Shown here: one piece after another, positions 8,262-16,487 of the stretch
Position numbering within the stretch: position 1 is the stretch's first letter
How the letters are laid out: every line of letters starts with the position of its first letter
NCBI GenBank assembly: GCA_021846725.1
Contig: JAJZWK010000001.1
Coordinates: 1 to 51,847, forward strand
Direction: 5' to 3'
DNA: 51,847 nucleotides
DNA from: Actinomycetes bacterium
GTDB taxonomy: Bacteria > Actinomycetota > Acidimicrobiia > Acidimicrobiales > JAMCPL01
Position numbers and translations under genes: made by a program
The notes under the pieces: model-generated
Told to the model about the DNA's origin: nothing
What the model saw: only the letters and a program-made list of their open reading frames with translations
Databases searched by the model: none

Positions 8262-8401
8262 TTTCCCTCATGGAATTGTGCCTTCATAGAAGCAGTGGTA
8301 TTTTCGGTAGTGCAATTGGTGCAATAAAAGTACTACTGATGGGCCAACGTCGTCCCTTGTATCAAACCTGTAGAACAGTAAGATATGGTTAGAAAAGGAA
8401 T

Positions 8402-11400
8402 ATGGATGACGATTGGAACGTTGAAATGAAACCTACCTGTAAAAGCGATGATCGCCGTGTGCTCGCTGTGAACACCGGACAAGACACCACCGGCCTTTAT
8501 AACCCTGCCTTTGAGCACGATTCATGCGGGATAGCACTTATAGCTGATATTCACGGCAACAAGAGCCATGGCATAGTGGAGGATGCGTTGATCGCCCTTC
8601 AAAACCTGGCACATCGTGGTGCGACTGGAGCTGAAGAGGAGACTGGTGATGGCGCTGGGATACTGCTTCAAATGCCTCATGACTTTTTCAAATCGCAGAC
8701 CGAACTAGGTATAGGAGAGGTAGAAGAAGGCAAATATGCCTGTGGCATCGTGTTTATGCCCAGGGATGAGAATTCGATACAGAAGTCGATGAGGCGCATA
8801 GAAGAATTGGCTGGAGAAGAATCTCTGAAGGTACTTGGTTGGCGCCAAGTCCCCGTGGACGATACATCCATTGGTGCCACTGCTGCCGAGGCTATATGCT
8901 CGTTTTGGCAGGTAGCGGTGGCTCCAGCTACACCAGTCGACCATGGTGATTTGCGGGATGGGCCACTAGCTATCGATAGAATGGCGTTTTGCTTGAGAAA
9001 ACGAGCAGAGCATGAGCTGGATGGTGTCTACATATCTTCATTATCAAGCAGGACAATAGTGTACAAGGGTATGCTGACCTCCCATCAACTCTCATCGTTT
9101 TATCCTGACCTATTGGAACCATCCCTCAAGTCAGCTATTGCGATGGTCCATTCCAGATTTTCCACCAATACCTTTCCGTCATGGCCACTTGCGCATCCCT
9201 ACAGATATATTGCCCACAATGGCGAGATAAACACTCTCATTAGCAATCGTAATTGGATGCGTGCAAGAGAAGCACTACTCGACTCGGATGTAATCAAGGG
9301 AGATCTGTCCAGACTCTTTCCTATATGTACTCCTGGTGCGTCCGATTCAGCCTCTTTTGATGAGGTAATAGAGCTACTACACCTTGGCGGTAGGTCATTG
9401 CCTCATGCAATCCTTATGATGATCCCTGAAGCGTGGGAGAAAAACGCAGATATGGATCCACAAATGAGGGATTTCTATATGTACCATGCATCCATAATGG
9501 AGCCATGGGACGGCCCAGCAGCCATGATCTTCACTGATGGCGTCATTGCCGGAGGAGTACTGGACAGAAACGGTTTTAGACCATCGCGTTGGCTTCTCAC
9601 AAAGGGTGGAAAACTGGTACTTGGCTCTGAGACCGGTCTACTGGATATAAATCCCGTAGACATAGTCAGAAAAGGGCGGCTACAGCCAGGGAAGATGTTC
9701 CTTATAGATACATCACAGGGACGTATAATAGAGGATACAGAAATCAAGAGTGCACTAGCATCAGAGCATCCTTACGGTCAATGGTTACAGGAACAACAAG
9801 TACATCTAAGCGATCTGCCGTACCGGAAGATGTTGACCCCTCAGCACTCTTCGGTGGTCACACATCAGCGCCTTTTCGGATATACCAATGAGGATCTGAA
9901 AGTAATTATCGGCCCCATGGCTATAGGAGGCCAAGAAGCAGTAGGCTCTATGGGTAACGACGCGGCTATTGCAGTATTATCGACACGCCCCAGACTTCTG
10001 TATGACTACTTTACCCAGCTATTTGCCCAAGTCACCAACCCACCACTCGACGCAATAAGGGAGGAACTTGTCACGTCCACAAGGACTCAGATAGGATCCG
10101 AGGGAAATTTGCTCGATCCTCAACCAGCCTCATGTAAGCAGATTGTTCTCGAATATCCAATCATAGACAACGAAGAGCTTGCCAAGTTGATGTACATAAA
10201 CGAACATGGAGAGACACCTGGATTCAAAGCATTCACTATTGACGGATTGTTCAATTCATCGGGAGGTGCAAATGCCCTAAGAGACGCCATCGAATCAGTG
10301 CGTTCAAAGGTAAGTGATGCTATCGCGAATGGAGCCAACATAATCATACTCTCGGATCGAAACGCCAGTACTGAACTGGCTCCTATCCCGATGTTGTTGC
10401 TTGTCTCTGCCGTTCATGAACATCTGGTAAGAGAGCGTACAAGAACAAAGGTTGGGTTAATCGCCGAGAGTGGTGAGGCCAGAGAGGTTCATCATATGGC
10501 CCTATTGGTGGCTTATGGAGCATCAGCTATCAACCCGTACCTTGCCTTTGAAACAGTAGATGATATGGTTGCCAATGGTTTGTTGGAGGATATTTCTGCA
10601 CTCGAGGCTCGTCAGCACTATGTGAAAGCCTGCACAAAGGGAATAGTAAAGGTGATGTCGAAGATGGGTATATCCACGGTAGCATCCTATATCGGTTCAC
10701 ATGTATTTGAAGCAATTGGCCTGGACAGGGATTTCGTAGATGAATACTTCAGTGGTACTACTAGTAGGATAGGTGGCGTAGGACTCGAAGTTATTACAGA
10801 GGAGGTATTGGAGCGCCATCGCAGAGCATTCAGCCGGTTGCAGTCGGTACGGGCTCATCGCGAACTCGAGACCGGAGGAGAGTATCAGTGGCGTCGCGAA
10901 GGAGAAGCACACCTGCTGGCCCCTAAGGTGGTGTTCAAGGTGCAGCAGGCCGTAAGAAACCGTGATTACTCATTGTTCAAGGAATATACAAACCTAGTCG
11001 ACGAACAATCCGAGCAACTTTGTACATTGAGGGGTCTGATGCACTTCAAGAAGGGGACAATCTCGCCCATTCCCCTGAGCGAGGTAGAGCCGGTGTCTAG
11101 CATTGTTAAGCGTTTTTCAACTGGTGCCATGTCATATGGATCGATATCGAAAGAAGCCCATGAAGCACTCGCCATTGCAATGAACCGGCTGGGGGGAAAA
11201 TCGAATACCGGTGAAGGAGGGGAGGATCCCGATAGATTTACAGTAGACCCGAACGGGGATTCCCGGCGTAGTGCCATTAAGCAGGTTGCCTCGGGACGTT
11301 TTGGTGTAACTATAGATTATCTAGTCAATTCAGACGACATACAGATCAAGATCTCCCAGGGAGCCAAACCAGGAGAAGGTGGTCAGTTGCCGCCGCATAA

Positions 11401-13366
11401 GGTATATCCCTGGATAGCGCGTACCAGATACTCTACCCCGGGAGTAGGACTTATCTCGCCACCACCACACCATGATATCTACTCGATAGAGGATATTGCC
11501 CAGCTCATACACGACCTAAAGTGCTCTAATCCTAACGCTCGCGTGCATGTAAAGCTAGTTGCTGAAGTGGGTGTAGGTACTGTAGCGGCGGGGGTCGCCA
11601 AAGCGAAATCAGATGTAGTGCTCATATCCGGACATGACGGTGGCACCGGCGCCGCGCCGCTTACCTCTATCAAGCATGCAGGCATCCCCTGGGAGATAGG
11701 GTTAGCCGAGACGAATCAGGTACTGGTAGCAAACGGTCTACGTGATCGTATAGTTGTTCAAGTAGACGGCCAATTAAAGACTGGCCGTGACGTGATGATC
11801 GGAGCGTTACTTGGAGCTGAGGAATTTGGTTTTGCCACTATGGCTTTGGTTGCACTTGGCTGTGTCATGATGAGGGTATGTCATCTCGACACCTGTCCGG
11901 TAGGTATTGCCACCCAGAATCCCGTACTGCGTAATCGCTTTACAGGAAAGCCAGATTACGTAGAGGCGTTCTTTGAGATGATCGCTGAGGAAGTACGAGA
12001 GTATCTCGCTGAGCTGGGATTGAGATCATTGGAGGATGCTATAGGCCGGGTGGATCTGCTTGATGTGGAACCTGCTTTAGAACACTGGAAGGCACGCGGT
12101 CTGGATCTTTCTCCCATACTGTCCTTGCCTGCAAATAATTACGGAACTGAGCGTTTTCAATGTGCCGTTCAGAACCACGGAATCGACTTGCAACTGGACT
12201 GGAAGTTTATCGATGAGTGTATAGCAGGCATTGAGCAGGGACATCCGGTGACAGTCGAACTTCCTATAAGGAATGTCCACAGGACAGTAGGAACCTTGCT
12301 GAGCCATACCATCGTTTCACGCTTCGGTGCCAAGAATGGCGATAGTAGCGACAGTAAGGTCGTTCAGGCTAGTGGTGATAGTGGCGGTGGGATCGTTGGG
12401 GCTGCTGACGGTGATAGTGGCGGTGGGGTCATTAAGGGTGCTGATGATAGCGGTATAGGCATAGAGAGCGCTAATAAGCTGAGTGCCAATAAGCTACCCG
12501 ATGACTTTGTGACTATAAAATTAAACGGTTCTGCCGGACAGAGTTTTGGAGCGTTCCTGACAAAGGGAGTGACACTCCGGCTGGTCGGTGATGCCAACGA
12601 TTACCTGGGCAAGGGGCTGTCAGGCGGCAGAATCATTGTGACACCTCCACCAGAATCACTGTTCATCGCTGAGGAACAGATTATCGCGGGTAATGTCATA
12701 CTCTATGGAGCTACCAGGGGCGAATTATTCATGAGAGGGCAAGCAGGTGAAAGATTCTGTGTAAGGAATTCAGGAGCTATCGCAATTGCAGAAGGAATAG
12801 GTGACCATGGGTGTGAGTATATGACAGGTGGTATAGCTGTCATATTGGGACAAGTAGGTAGAAACTTTGCTGCTGGCATGTCTGGTGGAGTTGCCTATCT
12901 CTATATCGGAGACCTTGTAAATACTGGAGACCTTGGAAATACTCCTTGGGGAAATCCAGATGGTACGGCAACTCAGAGTGATAACGGTAATACAGTCGAT
13001 ATAATCAATATAGCCGATATGGATCATGAGGTCCATGTATCGAGTGATGAAGATGATATTTCTGGATACGACATAACTCGACATAAAATCGCTCAACTAT
13101 ATATTGCCAAACATATCAATACAGAGATGGTAGACGTGGTTGCGCTTGACAAGGAAGACATTGAATTATTGAGAGACCTGTTGATCAGGTATCATAGTGA
13201 GACTGGCTCGACCATTGCTGCCACCATACTACACAACTTCAATAAAGTCTCTAGTACATTCTTGAAAGTCATGCCGCGAGATTATGCAAAAATTATACAG
13301 ATTACGAAGTTGGCTGAAGCTGAGGGAAGATCGGTAGACGATGCGGTTATGGAAGCTATACGATAA
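8402..13366 (+). CDS. gltB: Glutamate synthase large subunit
   Basis: Makes two glutamates from glutamine and 2-oxoglutarate with GltD. 1654 residues, long for the family. The Ntn amidotransferase nucleophile is Cys42 in HDSCGIAL, so the first 41 residues are probably a cleaved propeptide. The central and FMN domains follow, with GGKSNTGEGGED and the iron-sulfur ligands Cys1154, Cys1160 and Cys1165 in CVMMRVCHLDTCPVG. The C-terminal GXGXG domain is interrupted or preceded by two low-complexity Gly/Asp/Ser-rich insertions (encoded at about 12340-12500 and 12920-13070). The first has a 36-bp in-frame duplication. AAAGGAA lies just before the ATG. gltD follows after 19 bp. Confidence 0.97.
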   Translation: MDDDWNVEMKPTCKSDDRRVLAVNTGQDTTGLYNPAFEHDSCGIALIADIHGNKSHGIVEDALIALQNLAHRGATGAEEETGDGAGILLQMPHDFFKSQTELGIGEVEEGKYACGIVFMPRDENSIQKSMRRIEELAGEESLKVLGWRQVPVDDTSIGATAAEAICSFWQVAVAPATPVDHGDLRDGPLAIDRMAFCLRKRAEHELDGVYISSLSSRTIVYKGMLTSHQLSSFYPDLLEPSLKSAIAMVHSRFSTNTFPSWPLAHPYRYIAHNGEINTLISNRNWMRAREALLDSDVIKGDLSRLFPICTPGASDSASFDEVIELLHLGGRSLPHAILMMIPEAWEKNADMDPQMRDFYMYHASIMEPWDGPAAMIFTDGVIAGGVLDRNGFRPSRWLLTKGGKLVLGSETGLLDINPVDIVRKGRLQPGKMFLIDTSQGRIIEDTEIKSALASEHPYGQWLQEQQVHLSDLPYRKMLTPQHSSVVTHQRLFGYTNEDLKVIIGPMAIGGQEAVGSMGNDAAIAVLSTRPRLLYDYFTQLFAQVTNPPLDAIREELVTSTRTQIGSEGNLLDPQPASCKQIVLEYPIIDNEELAKLMYINEHGETPGFKAFTIDGLFNSSGGANALRDAIESVRSKVSDAIANGANIIILSDRNASTELAPIPMLLLVSAVHEHLVRERTRTKVGLIAESGEAREVHHMALLVAYGASAINPYLAFETVDDMVANGLLEDISALEARQHYVKACTKGIVKVMSKMGISTVASYIGSHVFEAIGLDRDFVDEYFSGTTSRIGGVGLEVITEEVLERHRRAFSRLQSVRAHRELETGGEYQWRREGEAHLLAPKVVFKVQQAVRNRDYSLFKEYTNLVDEQSEQLCTLRGLMHFKKGTISPIPLSEVEPVSSIVKRFSTGAMSYGSISKEAHEALAIAMNRLGGKSNTGEGGEDPDRFTVDPNGDSRRSAIKQVASGRFGVTIDYLVNSDDIQIKISQGAKPGEGGQLPPHKVYPWIARTRYSTPGVGLISPPPHHDIYSIEDIAQLIHDLKCSNPNARVHVKLVAEVGVGTVAAGVAKAKSDVVLISGHDGGTGAAPLTSIKHAGIPWEIGLAETNQVLVANGLRDRIVVQVDGQLKTGRDVMIGALLGAEEFGFATMALVALGCVMMRVCHLDTCPVGIATQNPVLRNRFTGKPDYVEAFFEMIAEEVREYLAELGLRSLEDAIGRVDLLDVEPALEHWKARGLDLSPILSLPANNYGTERFQCAVQNHGIDLQLDWKFIDECIAGIEQGHPVTVELPIRNVHRTVGTLLSHTIVSRFGAKNGDSSDSKVVQASGDSGGGIVGAADGDSGGGVIKGADDSGIGIESANKLSANKLPDDFVTIKLNGSAGQSFGAFLTKGVTLRLVGDANDYLGKGLSGGRIIVTPPPESLFIAEEQIIAGNVILYGATRGELFMRGQAGERFCVRNSGAIAIAEGIGDHGCEYMTGGIAVILGQVGRNFAAGMSGGVAYLYIGDLVNTGDLGNTPWGNPDGTATQSDNGNTVDIINIADMDHEVHVSSDEDDISGYDITRHKIAQLYIAKHINTEMVDVVALDKEDIELLRDLLIRYHSETGSTIAATILHNFNKVSSTFLKVMPRDYAKIIQITKLAEAEGRSVDDAVMEAIR
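12374..12427 (+). repeat. In-frame 36-bp duplication in gltB
   Basis: The 18-base string GGTGATAGTGGCGGTGGG occurs at 12374 and again at 12410, exactly 36 bp (12 codons) apart, encoding repeated GDSGGG. A second small duplication, SANKL-SANKL-like, follows at about 12470-12495. Together they form most of a low-complexity insertion that other GltB proteins do not need. Confidence 0.8.
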
Positions 13367-13385
13367 TGAAGGTTGAGAGGTAACC

Positions 13386-14906
13386 ATGGGCAAGATAACA
13401 GGATTTCTCGAATATGCAAGGCAATTGCCCCCCAGGAGGCCAGTCGAAACAAGAAAGCACGATTGGAATGAAGTATATGAACCCTTTCCTGAAGATATGG
13501 CCAGGACACAGGCAGCTAGATGCATGGACTGTGGTATTCCATTCTGCCACCTTGGATGTCCTCTGGGAAATCTGATCCCGGAATGGAATGACCTTGTCTA
13601 CAGGGGACATTGGCGAGAAGCATCGGAGCGCCTTCATGCTACAAACAACTTTCCGGAGTTTACCGGTAGGCTGTGTCCCGCACCCTGCGAAGCAGCCTGT
13701 GTACTTGGTATAGCTGATGATCCTGTAACCATTGAACGCATGGAATACGAGATAGTGGAGACTGCATGGTCAAATGGTTGGATAGTTCCCATACTTCCTG
13801 AGGTAGAATCAGGTAAATCTGTGGCTATCGTAGGATCCGGTCCGTCTGGGCTGGCATGCGCCCAGCAACTAAGACGAGCTGGACATAGAGTAACCGTATA
13901 CGAAAGGGATAGTAAGCCAGGTGGGTTATTACGTTACGGCATACCGGAATTCAAGATGGAAAAACGCTTTCTGGACAGGCGCCTGGAACAGCTTCGAGCG
14001 GAAGGCGTTGAGTTTGTCTGCGATACCTATGTAGGAATGGATGTAGATACACCCAATGAAAATTACTATAGTTGGGATGCCACAAGGAAAAATCGTGTCT
14101 CGGCGAAAAAGTTGCTCGATAGTCACAATGCCCTTGTACTGGCAATAGGAACTGGCCTCTCCAGAAATCTCGACATTCCGGGGCGCGGTCTTGATGGCAT
14201 CCATTATGCACTCGAGTATCTGAGACCATCAAATTTATTACGTGAAGGCGTGCAATGTGAAACATTCATATCAGCAGAAGGCAAAGATGTCGTGATACTC
14301 GGTGGAGGTGATACTGGTGCCGATTGCCTGGGCACAGTCCACCGTCAGGGTGCCAAGTCAGTTCTTCAATTGGAAATTATGCCAAAGCCACCATTGTCCA
14401 GACCAATAGATCAACCGTGGCCCACTTATCCTATGATCTTTCGTACTACGTCGGCCCATGAAGAGGGAGGAGAGCGTTATTATTCCCTTAATACCAAAGA
14501 GTTCATAGGTGACGGAGATGGTCATTTGAATGGGATAATCGTAGAAGAAGTGTCAATGGAATATAAAGATGGACGTCCGGTGTTTAATAGTATTGACGGA
14601 ACTGAACGAATCCTCAAGTGCGACCTAGCGTTACTAGCACTCGGGTTTGTTGGCCCCGAGCAATCTGGTGCAGCTGCCGAAATGGGAGTAAAGTTTAATG
14701 CCAGAGGTAACATCATTGTAGACAGCAATTGGATGACTACCACTGAAGGGGTGTTCTCATGCGGAGATGCTGCCAGGGGTCAATCACTAATTGTGTGGGC
14801 AATAGCAGAGGGTAGATCAACAGCTGAATCTGTAGATGCTTTCTTGACTGGTAGACAAAGCTCTTTGCCTGTTCCGGTAAAACCTGGTGAAATGAGTATA
14901 AGGTAG
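13386..14906 (+). CDS. gltD: Glutamate synthase small subunit
   Basis: NADPH-dependent FAD/iron-sulfur partner of GltB, 506 residues. The N-terminus carries the ferredoxin-like cysteine clusters (CMDCGIPFCHLGC and LCPAPCEAAC). Two dinucleotide-binding motifs follow, VGSGPSGLACAQ for FAD and LGGGDTGADCLG for NADPH, and the C-terminal FSCGDAARGQSL motif. GAGAGGTAACC precedes the ATG. It forms an operon with gltB. Confidence 0.97.
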   Translation: MGKITGFLEYARQLPPRRPVETRKHDWNEVYEPFPEDMARTQAARCMDCGIPFCHLGCPLGNLIPEWNDLVYRGHWREASERLHATNNFPEFTGRLCPAPCEAACVLGIADDPVTIERMEYEIVETAWSNGWIVPILPEVESGKSVAIVGSGPSGLACAQQLRRAGHRVTVYERDSKPGGLLRYGIPEFKMEKRFLDRRLEQLRAEGVEFVCDTYVGMDVDTPNENYYSWDATRKNRVSAKKLLDSHNALVLAIGTGLSRNLDIPGRGLDGIHYALEYLRPSNLLREGVQCETFISAEGKDVVILGGGDTGADCLGTVHRQGAKSVLQLEIMPKPPLSRPIDQPWPTYPMIFRTTSAHEEGGERYYSLNTKEFIGDGDGHLNGIIVEEVSMEYKDGRPVFNSIDGTERILKCDLALLALGFVGPEQSGAAAEMGVKFNARGNIIVDSNWMTTTEGVFSCGDAARGQSLIVWAIAEGRSTAESVDAFLTGRQSSLPVPVKPGEMSIR

Positions 14907-14918
14907 TTCGCAAATTAA

Positions 14919-15162
14919 TACCTAGGTGGCTGATACAAAACGGCCAAAACCTCGAAAAAATGTCTGTACTCGTTATGATAATGCAAGTAAGATGCTCGCG
15001 CGCTGTCGATTATGCGCGCAATCCAGCAAAAAACACCAGATACCTAGGTGATCAACATAGATTGAACGGTCAACAGCTTGAAAAAAGTGGTTGTAACCGT
15101 CATGATTGTGTAAGTCAGGTATCCACGCATTGCCGATTACGTGTGTAATCCAACAAAGCACC
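14919..15162. repeat. Diverged 122-bp tandem duplication
   Basis: TACCTAGGTG at 14919 recurs at 15041. The following 110 bases of each unit align with many substitutions and small gaps, sharing ACGG-CAA, TTGAAAAAA-type, TGTAAGT and GCAATCCAGCAAA / GTAATCCAACAAA blocks. The similarity was read by eye, so the boundaries are approximate. Confidence 0.65.
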
Positions 15163-15266
15163 AATCGAGTAGGCAAAGATAACTTGTTCCATACGTGGTG
15201 CCACCTAGCAGTCAATCGCCACCCGACATGCACCAATCGAGTAGGCAAAGATAACTTGTTCCATAC
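15158..15266. repeat. 37-bp perfect direct repeat pair, starts 72 bp apart
   Basis: The 37-base sequence beginning GCACCAATCGAGTAGGCAAA occurs at 15158-15194 and again at 15230-15266, separated by 35 unrelated bases. The flanks differ immediately outside the copies. A two-repeat CRISPR array was considered and rejected. Confidence 0.9.
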
Positions 15267-15428
15267 CCTCTCTTAACAGGGAATATGGTTAAACTATAAC
15301 CCTCAAGTATAGGTTTAGAGTTTGAATCTATGCTTTTATTGTCATAAAGTTGTGTATTATTATAACGTTATAAAAATAGCATATATGCATAATAATGCAA
15401 TATATTGCTGCTATTCTTTTTACGGTGC

Positions 15429-15464
15429 AACAAATATGCATAAATGAATATATGCATATTTGTT
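15429..15464. promoter_or_regulatory. Perfect 13-bp inverted repeat upstream of merR
   Basis: AACAAATATGCAT (15429-15441), a 10-base spacer, and ATGCATATTTGTT (15452-15464) form a perfect inverted repeat about 120 bp before the merR start, in an AT-rich tract with further ATGCAT words at 15380-15400. It could be an operator for a dimeric regulator such as the MerR protein itself. A transcript hairpin is also possible. Confidence 0.6.
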
Positions 15465-15581
15465 AAATACCTGTTCAGTGCATAAATTACTATTATGTGA
15501 CTTTCAACCATTAGTAGATGTATAGTCACAGGTGATATAGATATACAGCAATGTAAAAAATGAACTACCAAGAGGGAGGTT

Positions 15582-16220
15582 ATGGCTATGAAAAAGAGCA
15601 GGGTCACAACGACAAGAAATACGATTACAGATGATGCCATCCAGTTAGATGCTACTTTGGATGGTATGGACAGTACTGATAATATTACAGACGATACTGC
15701 TGCCGACGGTAATACTCAAAACAACCAGAATGTCAGTGACGAAACTGGTGTAACATTGGAAGGTTTTAGAGGTCCCCAAGTTTGTAAACTTATTGGTATA
15801 TCCTATCGTCAACTTGATTATTGGGCCAGAACTGGTCTATTGACTCCTTCAGTGGTGCAGGCATCGGGAAGTGGTACACAAAGAATCTATTCATACAACG
15901 ACGTATTGGAATTGAAAGTTCTAAAGCGCCTACTTGATTCAGGGGTGTCGCTCAGAAGCGCACGTAAGGCTGTTGATTGCTTGCGCGATGAGGTCGGAGG
16001 TGAACTTGGGTCTTCTACATTAGTATTTGCCGGTGGTCGTTCCATTCTCGCTCATTCCAACGATGAAGTAATTGACCTCCTTCGTAACGGGCAAGGTGTT
16101 TTTAGCATGGTTGCGCTACAAGATATAGTAAGCGAACTGGATACAGATATCACGACACTATCTGGTAGGTCTGGGTCTGGCGAGAGTATTCCAAAAACCC
16201 CTTTGGATCACGCCATATAA
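15582..16220 (+). CDS. MerR-family regulator, FtsR/Rv1828-like
   Basis: 212 residues. An N-terminal low-complexity stretch of about 60 residues precedes a MerR winged helix: QVCKLIGISYRQLDYWARTG, then GSGTQRIYSYNDVLELKVLKR. The C-terminal LVFAGGRSILAHSNDEVIDL and GQGVFSMVAL segments are those of the actinobacterial FtsR/Rv1828 group rather than metal-sensing MerR proteins. AGAGGGAGG lies directly upstream of the ATG. In mycobacteria this family sits beside gcvH and garA; here it precedes gcvT. The 13-bp inverted repeat upstream may be its own operator. Confidence 0.9.
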   Translation: MAMKKSRVTTTRNTITDDAIQLDATLDGMDSTDNITDDTAADGNTQNNQNVSDETGVTLEGFRGPQVCKLIGISYRQLDYWARTGLLTPSVVQASGSGTQRIYSYNDVLELKVLKRLLDSGVSLRSARKAVDCLRDEVGGELGSSTLVFAGGRSILAHSNDEVIDLLRNGQGVFSMVALQDIVSELDTDITTLSGRSGSGESIPKTPLDHAI

Positions 16221-16240
16221 AATCATTCAGTATGATAGGC

Positions 16241-16389
16241 TCAGTGGATAGACATCTCGGGCTTGTCGCCCCTCATGCTCCGCATGACTTTGTTGCTGTC
16301 GGACAGGCACTCCAGCGTACCTCTCCTTATTTGCCTTGCCTCGCTCGCTTGGATAGACGACTTTCTGATACAACTTGCCTATCCACTGA
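16241..16389 (+). ncRNA. Candidate structured leader RNA upstream of gcvT
   Basis: TCAGTGGATAG (16241-16251) and CTATCCACTGA (16379-16389) form an 11-bp perfect closing stem. Inside are three hairpins in series: GGGC-ttgtc-GCCC (16259-16271), CATGC-tcc-GCATG (16274-16286) and CTGT-cgg-ACAG (16296-16306). The segment ends 98 bp before the gcvT start. It does not match the glycine riboswitch consensus as I know it, and no tRNA fold was found. A small MITE with 11-bp inverted ends is the alternative. Confidence 0.4.
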
Positions 16390-16487
16390 ACTTCTGAGAC
16401 AGAGCCACGAAAAACTATGCATAAACTATTCTACGCACACCACATTGTATGAACTACACCACATTGATCTACCACACGTGAACCACA

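Larger units (their letters stand above)
14907..15581. other. Long intergenic region rich in repeats, gltD-merR
   Basis: 675 bp without a convincing gene; the short open frames on both strands have no recognisable protein. The left part holds two diverged tandem copies of about 122 bp and then a perfect 37-bp direct repeat pair. The right part (about 15267-15560) is very AT-rich with many ATGCAT words and one strong 13-bp inverted repeat. It probably contains the merR promoter. Confidence 0.8.

Noticed and set aside
8227..8401. TPP riboswitch upstream of the thi operon
   Set aside because: Neither the CTGAGA-type nor the GATAATGCCAGCG-type conserved segment is present on the minus strand, and the predicted transcript start leaves no leader.
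15158..15266. Two-repeat CRISPR array (37-bp repeats, 35-bp spacer; likewise 25563-25672)
   Set aside because: Only two copies each, the two loci have unrelated repeats, there are no cas genes, and other pairs in the window have different copy lengths. They fit better with a general duplication pattern.
16232..16400. Transposase remnant on the minus strand between merR and gcvT
   Set aside because: The translation (for example VYPSERGKANKERYAG) shows no catalytic motif or known transposase resemblance; no target duplication was found beside the inverted ends.
16221..16487. Glycine riboswitch or tRNA upstream of gcvT (GGCTCAGTGGATAG resembles a D-arm)
   Set aside because: No T-arm GTTCGA segment, no acceptor pairing and no glycine aptamer core; retained only as a candidate unknown structured RNA.
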